NCBI GenBank assembly: GCA_045601345.1 | Contig: JAZRZL010000011.1 | Coordinates: 1-64,000, forward strand | Direction: 5' to 3' | DNA: 64,000 nt | Source of the DNA: SVMC01 sp045601345 | GTDB taxonomy: Bacteria > Bacillota > Clostridia > Oscillospirales > Oscillospiraceae | Shown here: piece after piece, positions 40,097 to 49,221 of the stretch | Position numbering within the stretch: position 1 is the first letter of the stretch | Layout: every line of letters begins with the position of its first letter | Translations under genes and position numbers: made by a program | Notes under the pieces: model-generated | Seen by the model: only the letters and a program-made list of their open reading frames with translations | Database searches by the model: none | Told to the model about the DNA's origin: nothing

Positions 40097-43000
40097 ATGG
40101 CTTTTGTTCACTTACACGTCCATACGGAATACAGCCTCCTTGACGGTGCTTGCCGGATCGCGGACATCATGGCCAGAGTCAAGTCGCTGGGGCAGGATGC
40201 CGTGGCAATCACCGACCATGGCGTGATGTATGGCGTGATTGATTTTTATAAGGCTGCCAAGGCTGCGGGTATTCGCCCTATCATCGGCTGTGAGGTCTAT
40301 GTAGCGCCCCGCACCATGCATGACCGTGTTCACGGTCTGGATCATGAGGCGAGGCATCTTGTGCTGCTGTGCGAAAATCAGGCGGGCTACCAGAATCTTT
40401 GTTATCTCGTATCCCGCGCCTTTCAGGAGGGCTTTTACGGCAAGCCCAGAGTGGATTTGGCACTGCTTCGGCAGCACAGCGAGGGGTTAATTGCCCTGTC
40501 TGCTTGCCTTGCAGGCGAGATTCCCCGCCATCTGATGGACGGAGACTTTGCTGGCGCGAAGGAAAAGGCACTGGAGCTGGCAGAAATTTTCGGGGAAGAG
40601 CATTTTTATCTGGAATTGCAGGATCATTCTCTCCCGGAGCAGGCAAGTGTCAATCAGGGCATTTTGCGCCTTGCCAGAGAGACCAGCCTTCCGCTGGTTG
40701 CGACCAATGACGCGCACTACCTCACACGGGAGGATAGCGAGCTTCAGGATGTGCTCCTGTGCATCCAGACCGGCAAAACGATGGACGATCCCAACCGAAT
40801 GCGTTTTTCCACAAAGGAGTTTTATCTGAAATCCGAAGAGGAGATGCGATCCCTCTTTTCCAATGTTCCCGAGGCACTGGAGAACACCGCAAAAATCGCG
40901 GCGCGGTGTCAGGTGAAATTTATTTTTAACCAGTATCATCTGCCCCTCTTCCCATGCCCGGATGGGTATAATAGCTGGGATTATTTTGAAAAGCTCTGCC
41001 ATGAGGGCTATGAAACCCGCTACCCGTCTGACCCGGAAGGCTATCGGGAGCGGTTAGAGTATGAGATGTCCATGATCCGAAAAATGGGATATGTGGATTA
41101 TTTCCTCATTGTGGGCGACTTTGTTTCCTTTGCCCGCAGCAGCGGTATCCCCGTAGGCCCCGGCAGAGGCAGTGCAGCGGGTGCGATGGTATCCTACTGC
41201 TTGGGGATCACCGATATTGATCCCATGAAATACAGCCTCTATTTTGAACGCTTCCTGAACCCGGAGCGCGTCTCCATGCCGGATATCGACATGGACTTCT
41301 GCCAGAACCGCCGGGGAGAAGTGATTGAGTATGTTACACGCAAATACGGTACCGATCGTGTGGCGCAGATCGTCACCTTCGGCACCATGGCAGCCCGCGG
41401 TGCGATTCGAGATGTCGGTCGTGTGCTGGAATTCTCCTATGCCGAGACCGATGTGGTGGCGAAATTGATTCCTGCTACACCCCATATGACGCTGGATGAG
41501 GCGCTCAAGGTCTCCCCCCAGCTCAAAACCATGTATGAGCAGGACGAGCGGGTGAAAAAACTGATTGATACTGCTCGCGCCATTGAGGGGATGCCGCGCA
41601 ATACCTCTACCCATGCGGCCGGTGTCGTGATTACCCGCGACCCGGTGAGCAGCTATGTGCCGCTTGCCAGAAATGACGAGACTATCGTCACACAGTTCAC
41701 CATGACCACCATTGAGCAGTTGGGTCTTCTCAAGATGGACTTTCTTGGCCTTCGCAATCTGACGGTGATTGATGACGCAGAAAAACAGATCCGAAGAATC
41801 GCACCGGATTTCTCCATGAAATCCATTCCTGATGATGATCCGGCGGTGTTTGCCATGCTCTCCGAGGGCAGAACCTCCGGCGTATTCCAGTTAGAATCCG
41901 CAGGTATCACTGGTGTATGCGTCAACATGAAGCCCCAGTCTATTGAGGATTTGACGGCTATTGTTGCCCTCTATCGTCCCGGCCCTATGGAATCCATTCC
42001 GCGCTTTATCGACTGCAAATTCCATCCCGAAAAGATTCAATATAAGACCCCCCAGCTCCAGCCGATTCTGGCGGTCACCTACGGCTGCATCGTCTATCAG
42101 GAGCAGGTTATTGAAATTTTCCGCCGTCTGGGTGGCTATACCCTTGGACAGGCCGATATGATGCGCCGTGCCATCTCCAAGAAAAAGCAGGACGTGATCG
42201 TTGCCGAGCGAAAGGGCTTTATCTACGGCGACCCGGAACGAAATATTCCCGGCGCGATTGCCAACGGTGTCAGCGAGCAGGCGGCACAGGCAATTTATGA
42301 TGAAATTCTGGATTTTGCCAACTATGCTTTCAATAAAGCTCATGCGGTATGCTATGCCAAGGTGGCCTACGACACGGCCTATCTCAAGTGCCACTATCCC
42401 CGCCAGTATATGGCGGCACTTATGACCTCTGTTCTGGACAGTGCGGCGAAAATCTCCGGCTATATTGCCGAATGCAGGGATATGGGCATTGCCCTCCTGC
42501 CGCCAGATATCAATCGTTCAGAGGATGTCTTTACCGTAGAGGAGCAGGGCATTCGTTTTGGCCTTGCGGCGGTCAAGAGTATTGGCAGGGGTCTAATTCA
42601 GAATGTTGTCTCTGAGCGCACAAAAAATGGCTCCTATCCCAGCTTTGAAGCCCTGTGCCAGCGGCTGTCTGATACCGACCTGAGCCGCCGTGCAATGGAA
42701 AACTTAATCAAATGCGGTGCCATGGATGTCTTCGGTCTGCGGCGCAGTCAGCTGCTTCAGGTCTATGAGCTGATGATGGATGCGATTGCCTCCAACAAAA
42801 AGAAAAACATTGAAGGTCAGATCGGCCTGTTTGACTTGGGCATGGAGGAGACACAGCCCATCCCCATTCCCGATATTCCCGAGCTGAGCCGCCGGGACAG
42901 GATGGCGATGGAGAAGGAGACTACCGGCCTCTACCTCAGTGGTCACCCTATGGATGAGTACCGCGATATGCTGCGCGGCAGCCGGGTCATTCCCATCGGC

Positions 43001-43540
43001 ACCATTATGAGCAGCTTTTCCGATGCCGATGGCAGATTCTCCGATGAGCAGATTGTCAGCATTGCCGGTATTGTTCAGTCTGTGCGCACCAAAACCACCC
43101 GGAATCATTCCATGATGGCCTATATTGTCCTTGAAGATGATACGAGCGCCATAGAGATGATTGCCTTTTCCAATGCGCTTGATCAGTATGGCGGTTGTTT
43201 ACGGGAGAATAGTGCCATTGTGGTAGTTGGCAAGCTCTCGGTGCGGGAGGAAAAGGAGCCGCAGATCATTGTCAACCGTGCCCGCCCCATTTCTGAGGGG
43301 GTAGCGGAGGAAGCTGCCCCTGTGCCGGAACGAAAGACACTTTATCTTCGTCTAACCTCTCAGGAGGATACGAGACTTCGCAAGGTTCGTGCAATTTTAT
43401 CTATGTTCCCCGGCAGCTCCAAGGTGGTACTGTTTTTTGCCGATACCCGTACCTGCTACGGTGGCGTTTGTAGCTTCCGACAGGATATGCTGGATGAATT
43501 ATCTAATCTTTTAAGCGGAGAAAATGTGGTGCTGAAATAA
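40097..43540 (+). CDS. dnaE: DNA polymerase III alpha subunit (DnaE)
   Basis: 1,147 residues. PHP domain at the start (HLHVHTEYSLLDGACRI), catalytic palm with GPGRGSAAGAMVSYCLGITDIDP and PDIDMDFCQNRR (two catalytic Asp), and finger and tau-binding regions. A helix-hairpin-helix follows, then an OB domain (VSIAGIVQSVRTKTTRNHSMMAYIVLEDD). Replicative or lagging-strand/primer-extending polymerase; Bacillota also carry PolC. The stop codon lies within the left copy of the MITE target duplication. Confidence 0.97.
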   Translation: MAFVHLHVHTEYSLLDGACRIADIMARVKSLGQDAVAITDHGVMYGVIDFYKAAKAAGIRPIIGCEVYVAPRTMHDRVHGLDHEARHLVLLCENQAGYQNLCYLVSRAFQEGFYGKPRVDLALLRQHSEGLIALSACLAGEIPRHLMDGDFAGAKEKALELAEIFGEEHFYLELQDHSLPEQASVNQGILRLARETSLPLVATNDAHYLTREDSELQDVLLCIQTGKTMDDPNRMRFSTKEFYLKSEEEMRSLFSNVPEALENTAKIAARCQVKFIFNQYHLPLFPCPDGYNSWDYFEKLCHEGYETRYPSDPEGYRERLEYEMSMIRKMGYVDYFLIVGDFVSFARSSGIPVGPGRGSAAGAMVSYCLGITDIDPMKYSLYFERFLNPERVSMPDIDMDFCQNRRGEVIEYVTRKYGTDRVAQIVTFGTMAARGAIRDVGRVLEFSYAETDVVAKLIPATPHMTLDEALKVSPQLKTMYEQDERVKKLIDTARAIEGMPRNTSTHAAGVVITRDPVSSYVPLARNDETIVTQFTMTTIEQLGLLKMDFLGLRNLTVIDDAEKQIRRIAPDFSMKSIPDDDPAVFAMLSEGRTSGVFQLESAGITGVCVNMKPQSIEDLTAIVALYRPGPMESIPRFIDCKFHPEKIQYKTPQLQPILAVTYGCIVYQEQVIEIFRRLGGYTLGQADMMRRAISKKKQDVIVAERKGFIYGDPERNIPGAIANGVSEQAAQAIYDEILDFANYAFNKAHAVCYAKVAYDTAYLKCHYPRQYMAALMTSVLDSAAKISGYIAECRDMGIALLPPDINRSEDVFTVEEQGIRFGLAAVKSIGRGLIQNVVSERTKNGSYPSFEALCQRLSDTDLSRRAMENLIKCGAMDVFGLRRSQLLQVYELMMDAIASNKKKNIEGQIGLFDLGMEETQPIPIPDIPELSRRDRMAMEKETTGLYLSGHPMDEYRDMLRGSRVIPIGTIMSSFSDADGRFSDEQIVSIAGIVQSVRTKTTRNHSMMAYIVLEDDTSAIEMIAFSNALDQYGGCLRENSAIVVVGKLSVREEKEPQIIVNRARPISEGVAEEAAPVPERKTLYLRLTSQEDTRLRKVRAILSMFPGSSKVVLFFADTRTCYGGVCSFRQDMLDELSNLLSGENVVLK

Positions 43541-43545
43541 TACAA
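43536..43545. repeat. Target site duplication, left copy
   Basis: AATAATACAA directly abuts the left end of the MITE and includes the dnaE stop codon (43538-43540). The identical ten bases follow the right end at 43855-43864. Confidence 0.88.
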
Positions 43546-43854
43546 CACGATAATTGAATGAGTAAACAAATTATGAACAAACGAACCGTTCCAAATGGCG
43601 GTAGAAGCCAAGGCTTCCCCTTTGGGGAAGCGAGACTGATGAGGTCATTGGACGCACTGCCAAAACCAAAAATCTTCCTAACATAGAAAACGCTCCATCT
43701 TAGGAGGCCAACCTCATCCGCCGCCTGCGGGCTTCAGCGGGGAAGGCAAGGGCTTGTTAATTTACTGCCATTAAGACCACCCACTGCCCTGTTGTGCGCA
43801 GTTGACATAATGTTGTCCAATGTTCACATTTTCTTAACTCATTCAATTACCGTG
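43546..43854. mobile_element. 309-bp MITE with terminal inverted repeats
   Basis: The left end CACGATAATTGAATGAGTAA matches the complement of the right end (ending TCATTCAATTACCGTG) apart from one substitution and one base gap. Both sides carry the identical 10-bp AATAATACAA, a target duplication. Inside there is no gene. Subterminal blocks are inverted copies (GGCTTCCCC with GGGGAAGGC, GATGAGGT with ACCTCATC), so a single strand can fold back over its whole length. Partial copies occur at 1644-1688 and 24520-24576. It would be mobilised by a transposase elsewhere; a 10-bp duplication would fit some IS4-group enzymes (inference). Confidence 0.88.
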
Positions 43855-43864
43855 AATAATACAA
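43855..43864. repeat. Target site duplication, right copy
   Basis: AATAATACAA immediately after the CCGTG end of the MITE, identical to 43536-43545. The promoter of the next operon begins nine bases further on. Confidence 0.88.
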
Positions 43865-43872
43865 TAAACCTA

Positions 43873-43901
43873 TGGAAATTTATCGAAAAAAATGCTATAA
43901 T
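43873..43901 (+). promoter_or_regulatory. Promoter of the lipoprotein/two-component operon
   Basis: Extended -10 TGCTATAAT with TATAAT at 43896-43901. The -35 TGGAAA is 17 bases upstream and weak. It lies just outside the MITE. Confidence 0.6.
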
Positions 43902-43933
43902 CTTCTGAAAGCTTGAAGGGGAGGGAGAGAATC

Positions 43934-45241
43934 ATGCGAAGAAAAAAAGTGCTTGCATTTCTTCTGGCGCTGCTTTGTTTTTCCTTTGGCGGCTGCCTTC
44001 CCCGATCTACGGAGGATCTTTTTGCCCTACCCCAGCAGTCTGTGGAATACTATGCGCTGCAAAGCCAGATTGACGGGGTCTTGCACACTGGGGGCGAATA
44101 TTCTGCACCTGTCTCCGGCGATCATCGGCAGGCGGTGCAGCTTGTGGATTTGGACAGCGATGGGCAGGAGGAAGCAATCGTTTTTATCCGTACCCAAGGC
44201 GAAAAGCCACTGAAAATCTATATTTACCGGCAGACGGAGGACGGCTATGAGCAGGCCGCTGTCATTGAGGGCGATGGCAGCGCTTTTGAGAGCGTAAGCT
44301 ATTGTCAGATAGATACGGCTTTGGGACTGGAAATGGTGGTTGGCCGGCAGGTCAGCGATCAGGTTCCGCAGACGCTGTCGGTCTATGCTCTGCGGGATAT
44401 GCAGGTGACGGAGCTTTTGAATGTCAGTTGTATTCGCCATACGGTTGCAAATTTGGACAATGATGGTTTACAGGAGCTTCTGGTCTTCCGAACCGATGAG
44501 GATGCCGCTGTGGGTCTGGCAGAGTATTACCGCTGGAATGAGAATGCGCTGGAGCTTTCCGGCTCTGCGGATATGACAGCTCCGCTGACCGCAGACTCTA
44601 TTCGCCGCCTGATTTATGGCCTGATGCAGGAGAATATCCCCGCTGTCTTTCTGGCTAACACCTATGAGGAGTCCTCTATTGTTACGGATGTCTTTATTCT
44701 GGATGGCGATACCTTTAAGAATGTCTCTTTGCAAGGTGTCAATGATGCGGCACAGGTGCGCTACCGCAACGTGTATGCGGAGGATATTGATGATGATGGT
44801 TTGATTGAGCTGCCGCGGCTGGTAACGCTTGCGCTCTATCCCGGCCTCACGACAAAACCACTTTCTAAGCTTCAATGGTACAATCTTCTCCCCGATGGAT
44901 CGCGGGATGAAAAGCAGACAACCTTCCATAATTATAGTGATGGATGGTATGTCGATCTGCTTCCCGCATGGGAAAATGGCCTGTGCGTTGGCTATGTGCT
45001 TGATGATACACAGCAGCCCTGCTACAGCTTCTATCAAAATGGAAACGGGGCGCTGTTTGCGATTTATGCCTTTTCCGATTCTAATGCAAGGGAGCTTTCA
45101 GAAGAGGATGGACGATTCATTCTGGCGGAAAAAGGCGATGTGCTATATTGTGGCAAGCTGCTTTCGTCTACTGTTACGCCTGAGCAGCTGCAAAATGTGT
45201 TCCACTTTATCTATACGGATTGGAATTCCGGCGAAGTGTAA
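43934..45241 (+). CDS. Lipoprotein with calcium-binding-like DxDxDG repeats
   Basis: 435 residues from the ATG at 43934 after GGGAGGGAG. Basic start and hydrophobic core end in FSFGGC, a lipobox with the cysteine near residue 20, so a lipid-anchored surface protein. Three EF-hand-like or FG-GAP-like loops recur: DLDSDGQEE, NLDNDGLQE and DIDDDGLIE. No enzyme motif seen. Co-transcribed with a response regulator and sensor kinase, so it may be an accessory sensor or a target of that system. Confidence 0.78.
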   Translation: MRRKKVLAFLLALLCFSFGGCLPRSTEDLFALPQQSVEYYALQSQIDGVLHTGGEYSAPVSGDHRQAVQLVDLDSDGQEEAIVFIRTQGEKPLKIYIYRQTEDGYEQAAVIEGDGSAFESVSYCQIDTALGLEMVVGRQVSDQVPQTLSVYALRDMQVTELLNVSCIRHTVANLDNDGLQELLVFRTDEDAAVGLAEYYRWNENALELSGSADMTAPLTADSIRRLIYGLMQENIPAVFLANTYEESSIVTDVFILDGDTFKNVSLQGVNDAAQVRYRNVYAEDIDDDGLIELPRLVTLALYPGLTTKPLSKLQWYNLLPDGSRDEKQTTFHNYSDGWYVDLLPAWENGLCVGYVLDDTQQPCYSFYQNGNGALFAIYAFSDSNARELSEEDGRFILAEKGDVLYCGKLLSSTVTPEQLQNVFHFIYTDWNSGEV

Positions 45242-45259
45242 AGGCAAAGGAGAGGGATC

Positions 45260-45946
45260 ATGAAAAAAGTTTTGATTCTGGAGGATGAAGTCAGCATTCG
45301 CAGCTTTGTGGTTATCAACCTGAAGCGGGCGGGCTATGATACCATTGAGGCCGGAACCGGTATGGAAGCACTGGAGCGGCTGAAGGAAAACCCGGATATC
45401 GGCGTTGCTATTCTTGATATTATGTTGCCGGATATTGACGGCTTTGAGGTTTGCCGCAATATTCGAGCCACCAATAAAACCATTGGCATCATCATGCTTA
45501 CGGCGCGTACCCAGGAGATGGATAAGGTGACCGGCCTGATGACTGGCGCGGATGATTATGTGACCAAGCCCTTCTCTCCGGCTGAGCTAACTGCCCGTAT
45601 TGATGCCATTTTCCGCCGTATCGGTGGGGATGGAAATGCAGATCTGGAGCTTCTAAGTCATGGCCCCTTCGTACTGAATATCCGCAATCGCACACTGGAA
45701 AAAAACGGTGTTCGCATCCGCCTGACGCAGGTGGAATATTCCATCATGAAGCTATTTATGCAGAATCCTGGCAGAGCCTTATCCAGAGAGGAAATTCTTA
45801 CGACCGTTTGGGGTCGGGATTATGATGGTGAATTGAAAATCGTGGATGTCAACATCCGGCGTTTACGCCTGAAAATTGAAGACGATACAGCAAACCCTGT
45901 CTATATTACGACGGATTGGGGTTTCGGTTATAAGTGGGGGATTTAA
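45260..45946 (+). CDS. OmpR/PhoB-family response regulator
   Basis: 228 residues. Receiver domain with the acidic pair in LEDEVS, phospho-acceptor Asp in ILDIMLPDIDG, and Lys in VTKPFSP. C-terminal winged helix (VRIRLTQVEYSIMKLFMQNPGRALSREEIL, VDVNIRRLRLKIED). Its stop overlaps the kinase start (TAATG). Cytosolic transcription factor controlled by the next gene. Confidence 0.94.
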   Translation: MKKVLILEDEVSIRSFVVINLKRAGYDTIEAGTGMEALERLKENPDIGVAILDIMLPDIDGFEVCRNIRATNKTIGIIMLTARTQEMDKVTGLMTGADDYVTKPFSPAELTARIDAIFRRIGGDGNADLELLSHGPFVLNIRNRTLEKNGVRIRLTQVEYSIMKLFMQNPGRALSREEILTTVWGRDYDGELKIVDVNIRRLRLKIEDDTANPVYITTDWGFGYKWGI

Positions 45947-47373
45947 TGCTGGGGCAGAGAAAGACGCACAGCGGTATTTATCGCCGCTGGAGCATCAATA
46001 CCGTCAGCTGGCTGGTGCCACTGGTTCTGCTGTGTGTGATAGCATCAGCCATTATGAGCGCAGGGTATTATTATACGACCCTTCGCTCCGGGCTGGAGGC
46101 CAAGGCCAGAACATCCACAGATTTTTTCAGCAATTACATGAATCTCAGCTATAAGGAATATTATCAGTCCTGTGTCCAGCTGACCCAGACCTTTGAAGAT
46201 AAAAATCATTTGGAAATGCAGTTCATTGGCTCGGATGGAAGCATAGTGGCCTCCTCCTTTGGTATGTGGGCAGGCCGTGCACCCGATACCGATGAGATTA
46301 CCCGTGCCATCGAAAAACAGACCATTGCCGTCTATACCGGCTCTAATCCTTTGACGGGTGAGCATATTATGGCGGTTTCTGCCCCGGTGATTTATTCTAA
46401 TGGCGAGACCATTGGCGTTCTTCGATATGTTACTAGCTTAGTACAAGCGGATCGAGGGGTTCTGCAATTCAGTCTGGTTGCGGTTTTTGTGGGACTTCTG
46501 GTCATTGCGATGGTATTTTTCAGCAGCCGATTTTTTGTTCGCTCCATTGTAGAGCCGGTACGCGAGATCAATGCCTCCGCCCAGCGGATTGCCGATGGCA
46601 GCTACGGCGCACAGCTCAGCACCAAATATAATGATGAAATTGGTGAGTTGGCGCAGACCATTAATGACCTATCTACCCAAATCGGACGGACGGAGAAAAT
46701 GCAGAGTGAATTTATTTCCTCCGTCTCTCATGAGTTGCGCACCCCACTCACGGCGATTTCCGGCTGGAGTGAAACGCTGCTGGCAACAGATCGAATGAAC
46801 GAAGCAGATACCCGCAGGGGTTTGCTTATCATCTCAAGGGAAGCCAAGCGCCTCACCGGCATGGTGGAGGAGCTTTTGGAATTCACCCGCATTCAGGATG
46901 GTCGTTTTGCGCTGAATATGGAGCCTTGCGACCTCCGCGCAGAGTTTGAGGATACGGTATTTATGTATGGCAGCCGCCTCAAGCAGGAGGGAATCACGCT
47001 GGATTATTTGGAAAATGACGATCCCATCCCGGAGCTGACCTGTGATGCCAGCCGTCTGCGGCAGGTGTTCCTGAATATTCTGGATAATGCTGCCAAGCAT
47101 GGCGGCGAGGGCAAGCATATTACCGCGCAGATGCAGCTGGAGGGCAGTGATGTGACCGTCCACATTCGGGATTTTGGCCCCGGCATCCCGGAGGATGAGC
47201 TGCCCCATGTGAAAAAGAAATTTTATAAAGGAAGCTCCAAAGCCAGAGGAAGCGGCATTGGGCTTGCTGTGTGTGACGAGATTGTTACCCGTCACGGTGG
47301 CAGCCTGACGCTTACCAATGCGCAGGGCGGCGGTACAGAGGTCATTATTCGCTTGCCCGTAACGGAAGCTTGA
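45946..47373 (+). CDS. Membrane sensor histidine kinase
   Basis: 475 residues. Two membrane segments (about 20-42 and 175-196) flank an extracytoplasmic sensor of about 130 residues. A HAMP linker follows, then HisKA with the phospho-His in SHELRTPLTAISGWSE, and HATPase with NILDNAAKHGG, DFGPGIP and GSGIGLAVC. Partner of the response regulator that it overlaps by one base. Signal unknown. Confidence 0.94.
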   Translation: MLGQRKTHSGIYRRWSINTVSWLVPLVLLCVIASAIMSAGYYYTTLRSGLEAKARTSTDFFSNYMNLSYKEYYQSCVQLTQTFEDKNHLEMQFIGSDGSIVASSFGMWAGRAPDTDEITRAIEKQTIAVYTGSNPLTGEHIMAVSAPVIYSNGETIGVLRYVTSLVQADRGVLQFSLVAVFVGLLVIAMVFFSSRFFVRSIVEPVREINASAQRIADGSYGAQLSTKYNDEIGELAQTINDLSTQIGRTEKMQSEFISSVSHELRTPLTAISGWSETLLATDRMNEADTRRGLLIISREAKRLTGMVEELLEFTRIQDGRFALNMEPCDLRAEFEDTVFMYGSRLKQEGITLDYLENDDPIPELTCDASRLRQVFLNILDNAAKHGGEGKHITAQMQLEGSDVTVHIRDFGPGIPEDELPHVKKKFYKGSSKARGSGIGLAVCDEIVTRHGGSLTLTNAQGGGTEVIIRLPVTEA

Positions 47374-47385
47374 GGAGATATCGCT

Positions 47386-48354
47386 ATGAAAAAGAAACAA
47401 GACAGTCAAGAAAAGTTTAAAACCATGATCGGCGGCCAAGCACTGATTGAGGGCATTCTCATGCGTGGCCCCTATAAGCAGGCCATTGTGGTGCGTTCCC
47501 CGGATGGCCTTGTGGAAAAGGTTGAAGAGCTGAAAATAAACAAGGATCGCAGTACCCTTGCGCGCATCCCGTTTGTTCGCGGTGTGCTTACTTTCTTCTC
47601 CTCCATGTACAATGGTGTAACAGCCTTGATGTTCTCTGCCGACTATTTCCCGGATGAGGAAGAGGAAAAAACAGAGCCGAGCAAGCTCGATCTGTGGCTT
47701 GAAAAAAAGCTGGGTAATGAGAAATTCCAGCAGGCATTGATCTATTTTGCACTGTTTCTTGGCTTGGCCTTTATGATTGGCCTGTTCTTTCTGCTTCCGG
47801 GTCTTATTTCGGAGCTTTGCCTGTTCTGGATCAAAAATCAACTGGCACTGAACCTCTGTGAAGGCCTTGTGCGAATTGCGATTTTCCTGATTTATTTGAT
47901 TTTGGTGTCGAAAATGAAGGATATTCGCCGGGTTTTTGCCTACCACGGTGCGGAGCATAAGACCATCCGCTGCTATGAAGCCAAGCTGCCGCTGACGGTC
48001 GAGAATGTGCGCCCCATGTCCCGACTCCATCCCCGCTGCGGCACCAGCTTCCTGTTTGTGGTGATGATTATCTCCATTCTGGTCTTTTCTGCTGTCACCA
48101 TCGGGCTGAATATCCGTTACCCTGTACTTCGGATTCTTGTCAAGCTGCTGCTTCTGCCCGTCGTGGTGGGGATTAGCTACGAAATCAACCGCTTTGTTGG
48201 CCGACACAACAACTGGTTTACCCGTGCCATTTCTTTCCCCGGTATGTGGCTGCAAAACTTTACCACCAACGAGCCGGATGACTCCATGATTGAGGTGGCA
48301 ATTCGTGCGCTGGAGCTGGTTATTCCTGAGACAGAGGGCGCGGACGAATGGTAA
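47386..48354 (+). CDS. yqhQ: DUF1385 (YqhQ-like) membrane protein
   Basis: 322 residues. GGQALIEGILMRGP at the start, several membrane helices in the middle and C-terminal parts, and the conserved YHGAEHKTIRCYEA and HPRCGTSFLFVV. This is the DUF1385 pattern. Often placed next to prmC and prfA in Clostridia. Molecular role not established. Overlaps prmC by seven bases. Confidence 0.9.
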   Translation: MKKKQDSQEKFKTMIGGQALIEGILMRGPYKQAIVVRSPDGLVEKVEELKINKDRSTLARIPFVRGVLTFFSSMYNGVTALMFSADYFPDEEEEKTEPSKLDLWLEKKLGNEKFQQALIYFALFLGLAFMIGLFFLLPGLISELCLFWIKNQLALNLCEGLVRIAIFLIYLILVSKMKDIRRVFAYHGAEHKTIRCYEAKLPLTVENVRPMSRLHPRCGTSFLFVVMIISILVFSAVTIGLNIRYPVLRILVKLLLLPVVVGISYEINRFVGRHNNWFTRAISFPGMWLQNFTTNEPDDSMIEVAIRALELVIPETEGADEW

Positions 48355-49208
48355 AAAAATACAGCGAATTATATCTGGAGGCACGGCGTGCCCTGCATGA
48401 GCTGTACGGCGATGAGGCGGGCAATGTTGCAAGGCAGCTGCTCTCTTGTGCCTCCGGGAAAAGCGCTGAAGCGATTATTGCTGACTGTGATCTTTATTCC
48501 TCAGAGACCATAGGTAAAAAAATGGAGGAATCTATAGCACGTGCCTGCACAGGAGAGCCATTGGCTTATATTCTCGGCCAGTGGGACTTTGCCGGTATGA
48601 CGCTTACCGTGACTCCCGACACCCTGATTCCCAGAGACGATACCATGGCCGTGACTGAGCTTGCCATCCACACCGCATTGGCGCTGGATAGTGAGCCGCG
48701 AATTTTGGATTTGTGTACCGGCACCGGCTGTATCGGCCTTGCCATTGCCAGACGGGTACACGATGCCCGCGTGGTGCTGGGGGATGTTTCCCCGGCGGCG
48801 GTGCGTGTGGCTAGGAAAAACACCCAGGATCTCCGTCTGGGTGGCCGGGTGACTTGCCTCCAGCTGGATGCCAGAAGACCGGCAGCACCTTTTTTGGGTC
48901 AGTTTGACCTGATTGTATCCAATCCGCCTTACGTGACGGATGCGGAAATGGAGGAGCTTCCTGCCTCTGTGGCAAATTATGAGCCGCATCTTGCCCTGCG
49001 GGGCGGTGAAGACGGCTTGGAGCTTTACCGTGCCATTTTAACGAATTATTCTATGGCACTGCGCCCCGGCGGATATTTCTGCTTTGAGTTCGGCATGGGG
49101 CAGGAGGACAGTGTATGCAGACTGCTGGAAACCAGCGGCTGTGAGATTGTCACCTTGAGAAAAGATTTGAGAAATGTAATCCGGGCGGTGCTTGCTCGGA
49201 AGAAATGA
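48348..49208 (+). CDS. prmC: Peptide chain release factor N5-glutamine methyltransferase
   Basis: 286 residues. N-terminal helical domain, then the SAM-binding DLCTGTGCIGLAIAR and the catalytic NPPY (IVSNPPYVTD). Methylates the Gln of the GGQ motif of RF1/RF2. The usual neighbour prfA is not in this window. Confidence 0.95.
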   Translation: MVKKYSELYLEARRALHELYGDEAGNVARQLLSCASGKSAEAIIADCDLYSSETIGKKMEESIARACTGEPLAYILGQWDFAGMTLTVTPDTLIPRDDTMAVTELAIHTALALDSEPRILDLCTGTGCIGLAIARRVHDARVVLGDVSPAAVRVARKNTQDLRLGGRVTCLQLDARRPAAPFLGQFDLIVSNPPYVTDAEMEELPASVANYEPHLALRGGEDGLELYRAILTNYSMALRPGGYFCFEFGMGQEDSVCRLLETSGCEIVTLRKDLRNVIRAVLARKK

Positions 49209-49221
49209 GAGGATGAACCCT

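Noticed and set aside
43566..43824. Small RNA or gene inside the MITE
   Set aside because: No promoter or frame; the stems are explained by the fold-back structure of the element.
46834..48432. 532-codon minus-strand frame opposite the kinase and YqhQ-like gene
   Set aside because: Composition is that of an antisense shadow and it spans two real genes and their junction.
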